Shown: one piece after another, positions 1 to 7,185 of the stretch
Position numbering within the stretch: position 1 is the first letter of the stretch
How the letters are laid out: each line of letters starts with the position of its first letter
From: an uncultured Pseudomonadota bacterium
Lineage (GTDB): Bacteria; Myxococcota_A; UBA796; GCA-2862545
DNA: 10,468 nt
Assembly: GCA_937891875.1 (NCBI GenBank)
Contig: CALATR010000201.1
Coordinates: 1-10,468, forward strand
Direction: 5' to 3'
Translations under genes and position numbers: made by a program
Notes under the pieces: model-generated
Told to the model about the DNA's origin: nothing
Seen by the model: the letters and a program-made list of their open reading frames with translations, nothing else
The model's database searches: none

Positions 1-333
1 CGCGATGACATGGTCGCTGTGCTGATCTTCGACCTGGCGGCCTCCCAGGGGCTGGTGCGCCTGCAGGCCCGGGACCTCTTCGCCGCCATCGCCGCCAACC
101 TCCCCGACCGCGGCACCGCAGACAGTCCCCGCGCCGAGCGGATCCTCGCCTTCCTGCACCGGCACGCGCCCGACGCCCACCTGCTCGCCGCCCGCCTCGC
201 CCTGCGCACCGGTCTGTCCATGGAGCACCTCGCCCATCCCGAGGCCCTGGACGCCGGCCAGACCGCTCTGCTCGAGGACGCCGGCTGCGACCTGCTGGGC
301 GTGGACAGCCTCGGCCTCGGTGGGCGGGCCTGA
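1..333 (+). CDS. 3' end of unrecognised gene (partial)
   Basis: The reading frame is open from the first base to a TGA at 331-333, so this is most likely the C-terminal part of a longer protein. An internal ATG at 10 is possible, but only nine bases precede it and no ribosome binding site can be judged. The visible ~110 residues are Ala/Leu-rich and mostly helical in character, with acidic and His-containing stretches, no membrane segment and no motif I recognise. The stop codon shares its A with the ATG of the next gene (TGATG), which implies translational coupling and one transcript with the V4R-like gene. I cannot assign a function. The codon usage and the overlap make it a credible coding region. 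Confidence 0.6.
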   Translation, partial: RDDMVAVLIFDLAASQGLVRLQARDLFAAIAANLPDRGTADSPRAERILAFLHRHAPDAHLLAARLALRTGLSMEHLAHPEALDAGQTALLEDAGCDLLGVDSLGLGGRA

Positions 334-1568
334 TGGACCTCTCGGATCTGACCGGCCCGTGCCGCCCGGGCGCGCTGGAGTGCCTCGCCGGCGTGCCGGT
401 CGTGCTGCAGGATCACCACACGGGTCTGCTGCTCGATCAGACCGTCGACGACGCGCTCGGACACGAGCTGGGCTGGGAGCTGCGCCGCGACGCCGCCCAC
501 GCCGCCTGGCTGCCGCTGCTGGCGCGCGCGGTCGAGCACCTTCGCGCCCACACCCCCGTCGAGCGACTGATCGCCTGCCAGGACCTGTTCTGGGCGACCG
601 GACACGGGCGCATGGCCCTCGATGCGACCGCAGACGGGGGCACCGCCGAGGGCGAGTTCCTCCTTCACGGCACCGCCTGGACGCGGGCGTACGGCCAGCG
701 CCTGCGCCGCCACCACCCCGCCGACGCCGTCGCTGCCGGCTTTGCCTCCGCCGCGGCCCAGGTCGCCTCGCGCTCCGACCGCACCCTGGTCGCCGAGGAG
801 ACCGCCTGCGTTGCCACCCACGCCTCGCGCTGCACCTTCCGCATCGTGCCTGGCGGCGTGCCGTCGGGGCGGCAGGTGCTGGCCGCCGACCTCGCCGAGG
901 CCGAGCCCGCACCGGGGATCGGCAACGAGGCGATCGCCAGCCTGCACGCCGATCTTCGCCGGTTCACCTCCGGGCTCGCCGGCGACCACCGGGGCCTGAT
1001 CGAGGCCTTCGACGTGTTCCTGTCCCGCCCGCCGACCAACTACGCCAACGCCGTGGCCCACGGCGCGGTCGACGCCATCCGCGCCCGCAGTCCGGCGCTG
1101 GTCCCGGTGGTCGAGGGACTGCTCCGGGAGTGCGGCCACCGAGGCGCGTTCCACACCCTCGGGGGGGTGCTCCGCTCGCCCGAGTGGACCGCGCTCGTGG
1201 GTCCGATCCCCCGGGAGCGGGAAGCGGTCGCCATGGCCTGCTGTGCCATCGCCCGATCGCTCGGCTACGGCGCGTACAGCGTCGAAGAGATCGGCGACGA
1301 TCGCCTCGTGCTGGTCGCCTCCGCCGAGTTCGAGAGCCCATGGTGCCGCGTCGTGCGCGCCGACCGCTGTCCGACCAGCAGCTGGTTCATGCAGGGCGCC
1401 GCCATCGCCCTGCTCGAGCTCGCGACCCGGGTGGACTGGTCGTCGACCGCACCCCTGACCGACGCGTTCGCCGCCTTCGCCGAGCCCGCCTGGGTCGCTC
1501 GTCAGACCGAGAGCCTCGCCGTCGGAGACGCGGTCTCCCGGGTCGTGGTCGAGCGCCGTCCGTCCTGA
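333..1568 (+). CDS. V4R-domain (4-vinyl reductase-like) sensor protein
   Basis: This 411-residue protein is predicted to be cytosolic, with no signal peptide or membrane helix. Residues ~85-175 look like a V4R domain: a GHGRM segment near 90-94, then a helix-rich middle, then the terminal signature EETACVATHASRCTFRI (155-171), with Cys159 and Cys167 spaced as in the Cys-bearing end of V4R proteins. V4R domains occur in bacteriochlorophyll biosynthesis protein BchJ and in XylR/DmpR-type regulators, where they bind small hydrophobic ligands; metal or ligand binding here is inference. Residues ~225-370 form a second region of similar size (GAFHTLGGVLRSPEW near 271-285, then a GYGAYSVEEI segment near 311-320), which may be a diverged second domain. 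There is no DNA-binding or catalytic domain. The start is fixed by the 1-base overlap with the previous stop. A Ser/Thr kinase gene follows 66 bp downstream on the same strand. Confidence 0.7.
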   Translation: MDLSDLTGPCRPGALECLAGVPVVLQDHHTGLLLDQTVDDALGHELGWELRRDAAHAAWLPLLARAVEHLRAHTPVERLIACQDLFWATGHGRMALDATADGGTAEGEFLLHGTAWTRAYGQRLRRHHPADAVAAGFASAAAQVASRSDRTLVAEETACVATHASRCTFRIVPGGVPSGRQVLAADLAEAEPAPGIGNEAIASLHADLRRFTSGLAGDHRGLIEAFDVFLSRPPTNYANAVAHGAVDAIRARSPALVPVVEGLLRECGHRGAFHTLGGVLRSPEWTALVGPIPREREAVAMACCAIARSLGYGAYSVEEIGDDRLVLVASAEFESPWCRVVRADRCPTSSWFMQGAAIALLELATRVDWSSTAPLTDAFAAFAEPAWVARQTESLAVGDAVSRVVVERRPS

Positions 1569-1634
1569 GCCTCCGCGTGGACGACAGCGTGCCGCAGGAG
1601 CCGCACGCCACACCCGCGTGCTAGACCCGGGGCC

Positions 1635-4600
1635 ATGTCGCAGGATCCCGAACATCCGCCAGGCCCGTGGGGCCCGGGTGCGTTTCGCAGCGGGCCGCTG
1701 GACGCCGGCGCGTCGCTCGTCGACGACGGGGGCGGAGATCGCTCGACCGAGCTGTACGATCACCCGTTCCGCACCGCCGACGACGAGCGCTACGGGGAGG
1801 GCCCGGTGCTCGGCTGGGGCGGCATGGGCCAGGTGCTCGCGGTCACCGACCGGCGCCTCAACCGCGAGGTCGCCTACAAGCGCGTGACCCTGCGACCGGG
1901 CAGCCGCGGCAGCTCCGTCCGACTGGCCCGGGAGGCCTGGATCACCGCCCACCTCGAGCACCCGGGGATCGTGCCCGTCTACGACGCGGGGATCAGCGAG
2001 GACGGCCACCTCTTCTACACGATGCGCCTGGTCCGCGGCCGCACCCTGGCCGAGGCGCTGCGGGAGTCGCCCTCCCTGCAGGCGCGCACCTCCCTGCTGC
2101 GCCACGTGCTCGACGCCTGCGAGGCCGTCGCCTACGCCCACAGCACCGGCGTCGTGCACCGGGACCTCAAGCCGGCCAACGTCATGGTCGGCAGCTTCGG
2201 CGAGACCCAGGTCGTGGACTGGGGGCTCGCCACCGTGCCCGACCCCAGCGCCCGGGCCGCCTGGCGCGCCCTGGGACTTCCTGGCGGCCCCGGCGACGAC
2301 GACGCCCTGGCCGGCACCCCCGCCTACATGAGCCCCGAGCAGGCCCGCGGCGAGCCGGTCGACGCGCGCACCGACGTGTGGAGCCTCGGCGCCATCATCT
2401 ACGAGGTGCTCACCGGCGGGCCGCCCCACCAGGGACTCGACTCCGGGCAGGTGCTGGACCGCGCGCGCCAGGGTGCGGTGATCCCGGTCCGCCGCCGCCA
2501 GCCCGACGCCCAGCCGGAGCTCGCCGCCATCGCCGAGCGCGCCCTGTCCGCCGATCCCGCCGATCGCTACGCCGACGCCGCCCAGCTGGCCCGCGAGCTC
2601 GCCCGCTGGTTCGAGGGCCGCCAGGTCCACGCCTACACCTACACCCCGGTCGATCTCCTCCGCCGCTTCGTCGTGGCCTGGCGCGCCCCCCTGCTGGTCG
2701 CCGCCGCCGCCGCCATCGCCCTGGGTGCCTTGGGCACCTGGTCGTGGAGCCGCACCGTCGCCGAGCGCAACCGTGCCCGAGAGGCGGAGGCGTCGGCGCT
2801 CGAGGCCCTGTCTCGCGCCGACGATGCCCTGTCCCGCGCCCTCGTCGAGCGGGCGTGGGTACACGCGGAGGTCGGCAGTCGCCCCGAGGCGGAGGTGCTC
2901 GCCGTGCGCAGCCTCGCGCTCCGGGACTCCCCCGAGGCCCGGGGCGTGCTCGCCGCCTTCGCCGCCCAGCCGCGGGTCGAGAAGGTCTCCGAGGTCCTGC
3001 TGCCCTCCTGCGCCCAGACCCAGGTCGACATCATCGGCAGCACCCTGGCCTGCATCGATCCCGACCGCGTCTCCTTGTGGGACCTGCCGGCGTCCGGCGA
3101 GGCCGAGCGCCGCTGGGAGGTCCACCTGCCCGGCGTCGCCTCCATGCTGCTGCAGCCCGACGCGCCCGTGCTGGCCGCCTCCAGCGACAACACCGTTCAC
3201 TTCCTCGACGCCGAGACCGGCGAGGTGCTCGCCACCCACTCGGACCAGCGCACCGGGATCATGCAATTCCAGCTCGAACCTGGAGGATCCGTGCCCGTGG
3301 GCGGACGCGACGACCGGCTCATGGCGGTCGACCTCGCCGCCATGCGCGTGTGGTCCCGCACGAACATGTGCGGCGTCGACGACATCCTCACCGGAGCCAG
3401 CAGGCGCCCCAGCGGCCGGGTCGCCGCCATGTGCCGCAACTCCGCCCTGCTGGTGTTCGACGGCGATCTCGAGGCCGAGCCGCAGCGGTTCCCGACCGAG
3501 TTCCGGGGCCACCACACTGCCAGCGCCATCGCCTTCATGCCCGACGGCCAGCGCATGGTCGTGGGCTCGATCCGCGGCGGCGTCGGCCTCATCGACGTCA
3601 ACAACGGGGAGCAGTCCGAGATGGCCCACAGCGACGGTGGCGCGGTGCGCGGCGTCGCACCCTCCCCCGATGGGCGCTGGGTCGCGGTGGTCTCCGAGCG
3701 GACCGGCGTGCAGCTGTGGGCACCCGCGACCGGCACCTTCGTCGGACGGCTGCCCGCCACCACCCGCGTCGGCGCGCGCTGGACCCCCGACGGCCACCTG
3801 CTCACCTGGTCCCGGGAGCGCATGGAGCGCTGGCGCATCCCCGAGCAGGCCGGGCCCGTGGTCTACGACTCCGGTGTCGGCCTCGCCGCCGCCGCACCCA
3901 GCCCGGACGGCAGCTGGCTCGCGATCGCCCGGGGAGACCACAGCATCGAGGTCCGCGAGGTCGACACCGGCGCCCAGGTCGCCCTGCACGGGGTCGAGGA
4001 CAACCCCAAGGGCGTGTGCAAGCGGGTCGCGTGGAGCCCCACCGGCAGCGCGGTCTACGGCGCCTGCATGGGCGAGCGTCAGACCCGCACCCTGCGCGCG
4101 TCCGACTGGTCCTCCCAGCCGGGCATCCCGATCGGCATGTCCCGCCGGGTGCTCGTGCTGCGGCCAGATCTCCTGGTCGCCCTCACCTACGCCTCCGGGG
4201 GCCCCGTGCTGGCCCGCCTCGACACCGGCGAGATCCTCCCCGCCATCGCCGAGGGCTACTTCGACGACGGCAGCGAGAGCCCCGACCGCACCCTCGCCGC
4301 CCTGCTCGACACCGACGGCGGCGTGCACCTGCTCCGCTCCGGCGAGCGCCCGACCCGGACCCGGGTCCTCACCGATCCCCTGGCCCGCGGGGTCGCCACC
4401 GACGACACCGGCGATCACATCGCGGTGCTGCACGATCACGAGGTGTTGGTGCTGGCCCCCGACGGGGAGGTGCTGCACCGGATCCCCCACGAGGAGGCCG
4501 AGCCCACCGATGTGCTCCTCGACGGCTCCGGAGAGCGGCTCTTCACCGCGGCCAAGGACGGCGTCGCGCGGGTCTGGTCGCTGCGGACCGGGGCGCTGCT

Positions 4601-4796
4601 CGGACGTCTGCAGGGCCACAGCGAGCGCATCGCCACCATCGCCCTGTCCGACGACGGCGAGACCCTGTGGACCGCGTCCTGGGACGGCACGGTCAGGCGC
4701 TGGGGTCTCGCCGCCCTCGAGCGCCCGGTCGAGGCGCTGGTGGACGACATCCGCGACGCGTGGGACCTCGACCTGGACGAGGCGCTCAGCCCTTGA
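1635..4796 (+). CDS. Membrane Ser/Thr protein kinase with WD40-like propeller
   Basis: This 1053-residue PknB/Stk-type (Hanks) kinase should phosphorylate Ser/Thr on unknown partners at the cytoplasmic membrane. The kinase domain spans ~55-325: Gly-loop GWGGMG (60-65), VAYK with catalytic Lys82, helix-C Glu100, catalytic loop HRDLKPAN (175-182), metal-binding VDWG (Asp195, Trp in place of the Phe of DFG), GTPAYMSPE (227-235) and TDVWSLG (246-252). All key catalytic residues are present, so it is probably active. A juxtamembrane stretch leads to one TM helix at ~352-370, followed by a charged Ala/Arg/Glu helix (~373-430). Residues ~450-1025 form a WD40-like beta-propeller, clearest in the last two repeats (~952-993 and 994-1025, the latter starting GHSER and ending with a TASWDGTVRRW strand). 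With a cytosolic kinase, the propeller would lie outside the membrane and may act as sensor or binding platform. The ATG at 1635 has only a weak upstream purine stretch. The 3' end overlaps the convergent channel gene by 11 bp. Confidence 0.93.
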   Translation: MSQDPEHPPGPWGPGAFRSGPLDAGASLVDDGGGDRSTELYDHPFRTADDERYGEGPVLGWGGMGQVLAVTDRRLNREVAYKRVTLRPGSRGSSVRLAREAWITAHLEHPGIVPVYDAGISEDGHLFYTMRLVRGRTLAEALRESPSLQARTSLLRHVLDACEAVAYAHSTGVVHRDLKPANVMVGSFGETQVVDWGLATVPDPSARAAWRALGLPGGPGDDDALAGTPAYMSPEQARGEPVDARTDVWSLGAIIYEVLTGGPPHQGLDSGQVLDRARQGAVIPVRRRQPDAQPELAAIAERALSADPADRYADAAQLARELARWFEGRQVHAYTYTPVDLLRRFVVAWRAPLLVAAAAAIALGALGTWSWSRTVAERNRAREAEASALEALSRADDALSRALVERAWVHAEVGSRPEAEVLAVRSLALRDSPEARGVLAAFAAQPRVEKVSEVLLPSCAQTQVDIIGSTLACIDPDRVSLWDLPASGEAERRWEVHLPGVASMLLQPDAPVLAASSDNTVHFLDAETGEVLATHSDQRTGIMQFQLEPGGSVPVGGRDDRLMAVDLAAMRVWSRTNMCGVDDILTGASRRPSGRVAAMCRNSALLVFDGDLEAEPQRFPTEFRGHHTASAIAFMPDGQRMVVGSIRGGVGLIDVNNGEQSEMAHSDGGAVRGVAPSPDGRWVAVVSERTGVQLWAPATGTFVGRLPATTRVGARWTPDGHLLTWSRERMERWRIPEQAGPVVYDSGVGLAAAAPSPDGSWLAIARGDHSIEVREVDTGAQVALHGVEDNPKGVCKRVAWSPTGSAVYGACMGERQTRTLRASDWSSQPGIPIGMSRRVLVLRPDLLVALTYASGGPVLARLDTGEILPAIAEGYFDDGSESPDRTLAALLDTDGGVHLLRSGERPTRTRVLTDPLARGVATDDTGDHIAVLHDHEVLVLAPDGEVLHRIPHEEAEPTDVLLDGSGERLFTAAKDGVARVWSLRTGALLGRLQGHSERIATIALSDDGETLWTASWDGTVRRWGLAALERPVEALVDDIRDAWDLDLDEALSP

Positions 4797-6321
4797 GCAC
4801 CGGGCGCTCCGCCAGGTAGACCAGCTGGTGGGTCCCGTCCAGGACGAGATCATCGGGTGGGTTCAGCCGATCCTGTCCGCTGGCGGGATCGCGGGTGCCG
4901 ATCAGCATGACCTCGCCACCGCGGCGCAGGTGGGCGAAGGCCTCGCCGAAGGTCGTGGGCAGGGGGAGGTCCGCCGGCACCGCCGCCACGTACAGGTTGT
5001 GGGCGCCGGCCATCGTGACCCGGCTCATGACCGTGCCCGTGCCCGGCTCGGCGATGGCGTGCGCGATCAGGGAGAACCCCAGGCGCGTGCTCTCGATCAC
5101 CTCGTCGGCGCCGGCCGTGCGGGCGTGCTCGACGTTCTCCGGGTCGAGGATCTCGGCCACGACGTACAGGGGCCGCCGGCGAGGAAGCGGCTTCTGACGC
5201 CGAAGATAGCTACGCAGGGTGAACAGCGTCAGCAGGGTGACCGCGTCCGCCTGCTCCGGGTTGAGGCCGCGCCGACCGGCCACGACGACCCCCTCCGCGT
5301 GCACCATGCGGATCTTGTCGAGCTCGGCCTCCTTGGTCGGGTCCCCCGAGACCCACTCGACGCCGTCGGGCAGGTTCATGGGCGCCTCGCCCTGCGCCAT
5401 GATCACGATCCTGGCCTGATCGTACTCCTCGATCATGGCGTCGAGGAGCTGGCGGCTGCCGGAGTCGTAGCCGAAGACGATGACGTGACCGACCGAGTTG
5501 CCCATGCGGAACTGCTCCTGGCGGATGCGGAGGATGGCGTTGAGCAGCGTGTTGCCCACGATGCCGGCAAAGAGGGCCAGGGTGAACATGCCCGCGACCA
5601 TCAGCACCGAGCCCACCGCCCGGCCCAGGGGCGTGATGGGGCTGATGTCGCCGAAGCCGACCGTCGTGAGGGTGACCAGCGCCCACCACAGCCCGTCGGC
5701 GACGGAGTTGATGTCGTCGTTCTCCCGGCGTTCGACCAGGTAGATCGACAGGCCGCCCACCGCGGTGATCACGCCGAGGAAGGTGAAGGCCGCCTGATAG
5801 AGCAGGCGGTTGGCGTGGAACGCATCGATGACGTCGGTGATGGGGTTGGCGTAGCGGAAGAAGCGCACCGCGCGAGCGAGCCTGAGCAGCCGGAGCGCCC
5901 TCAGTCCACGCAGGGCGGGCACGACCGCGAACAGCACGAAGAGGTCGATGAGGTTGAGCGGCTGGAGCAGGAACTTCACCCGCCCCCAGACCTGCGCCCG
6001 GATCTCCTCGCCCAGCGGCCGGTCGTAGAATCCGGTGCCCGGCGGACGGAAGGTGAGGACCCGCAGAGCGAGCTCGACGGCGAACAACGTCAGGATCCCG
6101 AGGTCGACCCACTGCAGCACCGGCGCGAGCCCCACCCAGACAGCGGCGAACGCCTCCAGGGCGGACCGATCTCCGACCGGCGGGATCTCTTCCGGTGACG
6201 GTATGGTGACCTCGACCGCGAACAGCGCGATCGAGATGGCGATCAGGACCCAGACAAAGCCGTCCACCCAGCGGTAGGCTCGGCTCCCTGGGACGTGAAA
6301 GGCCCGGTAGAGGCTCTCCAA
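4786..6321 (-). CDS. Voltage-gated-type K+ channel with RCK/TrkA region
   Basis: This 511-residue inner-membrane protein is built like a six-TM K+ channel. S1 lies at ~18-39, S2 ~66-90, S3 ~114-137, S4 ~138-156 with Arg at roughly every third position (RGLRALRLLRLARAVRFFR), S5 ~173-196, the pore helix and filter ~204-225 (TTVGFGD, 219-225) and S6 ~236-262. GFG instead of the commoner GYG is accepted in K+-selective channels. Residues ~278-420 resemble an RCK (TrkA-N) domain beginning GHVIVFGYDSGSR, and a C-terminal lobe follows (~430-511). The usual GxGxxG dinucleotide-binding motif is not intact (GYDSGS), so the ligand is uncertain. The arginine ladder suggests voltage sensing; ligand gating by the RCK part is inference from the family. 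The start is taken at TTG 6321-6319 because a strong Shine-Dalgarno sequence lies 7 nt upstream. It is transcribed divergently from the TPR/peptide/sigma unit and converges on the kinase gene. Confidence 0.92.
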   Translation of the reverse strand: MESLYRAFHVPGSRAYRWVDGFVWVLIAISIALFAVEVTIPSPEEIPPVGDRSALEAFAAVWVGLAPVLQWVDLGILTLFAVELALRVLTFRPPGTGFYDRPLGEEIRAQVWGRVKFLLQPLNLIDLFVLFAVVPALRGLRALRLLRLARAVRFFRYANPITDVIDAFHANRLLYQAAFTFLGVITAVGGLSIYLVERRENDDINSVADGLWWALVTLTTVGFGDISPITPLGRAVGSVLMVAGMFTLALFAGIVGNTLLNAILRIRQEQFRMGNSVGHVIVFGYDSGSRQLLDAMIEEYDQARIVIMAQGEAPMNLPDGVEWVSGDPTKEAELDKIRMVHAEGVVVAGRRGLNPEQADAVTLLTLFTLRSYLRRQKPLPRRRPLYVVAEILDPENVEHARTAGADEVIESTRLGFSLIAHAIAEPGTGTVMSRVTMAGAHNLYVAAVPADLPLPTTFGEAFAHLRRGGEVMLIGTRDPASGQDRLNPPDDLVLDGTHQLVYLAERPVLKG

Positions 6322-6325
6322 CCCG

Positions 6326-6336
6326 CTCCCTCCCCT
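6326..6336 (-). promoter_or_regulatory. Strong Shine-Dalgarno of the K+ channel gene
   Basis: On the minus strand this reads AGGGGAGGGAG. The GGAGG core is separated by 7 nt from TTG (6321-6319). This spacing makes TTG the most credible start, and no ATG offers a comparable site near the predicted N-terminus. Confidence 0.7.
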
Positions 6337-6410
6337 TTTCTCGTCCTTGACTGAATGTGAACGTTAACGGCGCATCGAGACGTCACACTACACACACGAG
6401 CGAGCCACCC
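6337..6410. promoter_or_regulatory. Divergent intergenic region with imperfect dyad
   Basis: Together with the channel's ribosome binding site, this is the only space between the divergent channel and TPR/peptide/sigma genes, so promoters for both directions probably lie here or just inside the genes. It is less GC-rich than its surroundings. Visible elements are TTGACT at 6347-6352 (a -35-like box on the plus strand, but with no good -10 at 16-18 bp), the palindrome CGTTAACG at 6362-6369, and an imperfect inverted repeat GTGAACGT (6357-6364) / ACGTCAC (6380-6386) with one bulged base. The dyad could be an operator. No regulator can be assigned. Confidence 0.4.
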
Positions 6411-7007
6411 ATGAACGTCCAGAGCCTACTCGACAGAATCCTCGACACCGTCGATCGCGAGGCCTACCTCACGCCGGCGGATCAGGCGGAGCCCCGCTAC
6501 CAGGCGGCGCTGGACGAGTGCCTCGGCATGCTGTCGGACGAGCGGATCCCGGTGGGGCGTATCCGCTCCCTGGCCGAGTCCCACCATGCTTCGGGCCGGC
6601 TCGACGACTTCCACTTCCACAGCCTGCTGCACGTGGTCGCGGCGCATCCTCGGGTCCAGGACTTCGACGAGGCCGCCCGCCAGATAGCGATGCAGGAGAT
6701 GGCCGCCTACAACTCCGGCGGCGCCGACCTGCAGCACAAGCTCGCCAGCATCGACCGCCACCGCGGCGTGCTCGCCTTCATGCGCGGTCAGTACGCCGTC
6801 TCGCTGGACTACCTGACCCGCGCGCTGGAGCGTCAGCGCTCGGTCGAGAACCTGGGCAACGTGCTGTGTGCCCTCATCCGCCTGGGTGAGCTGGACGAGG
6901 CCTCGGGCATCGTCCGCCAGGCGCGGACGAACTTCCCCGAGAGCTTCGTCCGCCAGCTCAACCGCCGCATCGACTCCGACCCCGATCTTCTCCACCTTCG
7001 TTCCTGA
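6411..7007 (+). CDS. TPR-like protein, first gene of TPR/peptide/sigma unit
   Basis: This 198-residue, apparently cytosolic, all-helical protein has no signal peptide. The stretch from about residue 115 to 185 has the period and residue pattern of tetratricopeptide-like helical hairpins: RGVLAFMRGQYAVSLDYLTR, then ENLGNVLCALIRLGELDEAS, then a helix ending in ARTNFP. Such repeats bind partner proteins. The N-terminal ~100 residues are helical but unassigned; they contain a His-rich piece (DDFHFHSLLHVV). I chose ATG 6411 over an in-frame GTG at 6357 because the latter has no ribosome binding site and would add 18 residues of low-complexity sequence from the promoter region. ATG 6411 has only a weak purine-rich GAGCGAG about 6 nt upstream. 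The stop is followed after 21 bp by the small peptide gene, so co-transcription is very likely. Confidence 0.75.
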   Translation: MNVQSLLDRILDTVDREAYLTPADQAEPRYQAALDECLGMLSDERIPVGRIRSLAESHHASGRLDDFHFHSLLHVVAAHPRVQDFDEAARQIAMQEMAAYNSGGADLQHKLASIDRHRGVLAFMRGQYAVSLDYLTRALERQRSVENLGNVLCALIRLGELDEASGIVRQARTNFPESFVRQLNRRIDSDPDLLHLRS

Positions 7008-7018
7008 AGTACCGTTCT

Positions 7019-7024
7019 AGGAGG
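7019..7024 (+). promoter_or_regulatory. Consensus Shine-Dalgarno AGGAGG for 51-aa peptide
   Basis: AGGAGG lies four bases (CCCC) before ATG 7029. It is the best match to the anti-Shine-Dalgarno sequence that I saw in the window and the main reason to accept the short gene that follows. It also suggests the peptide is translated at a higher rate than its neighbours, whose sites are weak. Confidence 0.75.
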
Positions 7025-7028
7025 CCCC

Positions 7029-7184
7029 ATGGCTGTGTTCTTCACCTGGCTCCTGCTGCTCTTCGGAGTGGGCTCGCCCGCGCCCTGTGGGGACACCATC
7101 ACGGTCGACTCGGACACCTGCGAGACGGTCGAACCGCCCGCGCCGTTCATCAACTTCACCAACGACATCAGCAACGGGATCTGA
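7029..7184 (+). CDS. 51-aa putative exported peptide between TPR and sigma genes
   Basis: This short gene encodes 51 residues. Residues 2-14 are strongly hydrophobic (AVFFTWLLLLFGV), followed by a short GSPAP linker, which resembles a signal peptide core or a single TM helix. There is no N-terminal Lys/Arg, which is unusual for a Sec signal. The PAPC context at Cys20 is not a lipobox, so a lipoprotein is unlikely. The remainder has two cysteines (Cys20, Cys31), several Asp/Thr residues, a PPAP segment and an Asn-rich tail (FINFTNDISNGI). If exported, the cysteines could form a disulphide. A perfect AGGAGG sits 4 nt upstream, the gene fills the gap between the TPR-like and sigma-like genes, and its TGA is one base from the sigma ATG. 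I recognise no family. It could be a signalling peptide, a membrane micro-regulator of the sigma factor, or a small secreted product. Confidence 0.7.
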   Translation: MAVFFTWLLLLFGVGSPAPCGDTITVDSDTCETVEPPAPFINFTNDISNGI

Positions 7185-7185
7185 G

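Noticed and set aside
320..1624. A 434-codon open frame overlapping the V4R-like gene in another plus frame.
   Set aside because: Its translation is extremely Arg/Pro-rich with no motif, while the frame starting at 333 gives a recognisable V4R signature and a coupled start.
2725..6198. A 1157-codon open frame on the plus strand crossing the 3' half of the kinase gene and running antisense to the channel gene.
   Set aside because: It is in a shifted frame of the kinase and opposite to the channel, both of which have unmistakable domain motifs. Its translation is Pro/Ser/Arg/Ala-rich low complexity, as expected for shadow frames in very GC-rich DNA.
6357..6410. N-terminal extension of the TPR-like protein from GTG 6357.
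   Set aside because: No Shine-Dalgarno precedes it, it would place coding sequence over the only promoter space, and the extra 18 residues are low-complexity.
7029..7060. Lipoprotein signal in the 51-residue peptide.
   Set aside because: The residues before Cys20 are Pro-Ala-Pro, which do not fit a lipobox; no small residue directly precedes the Cys.
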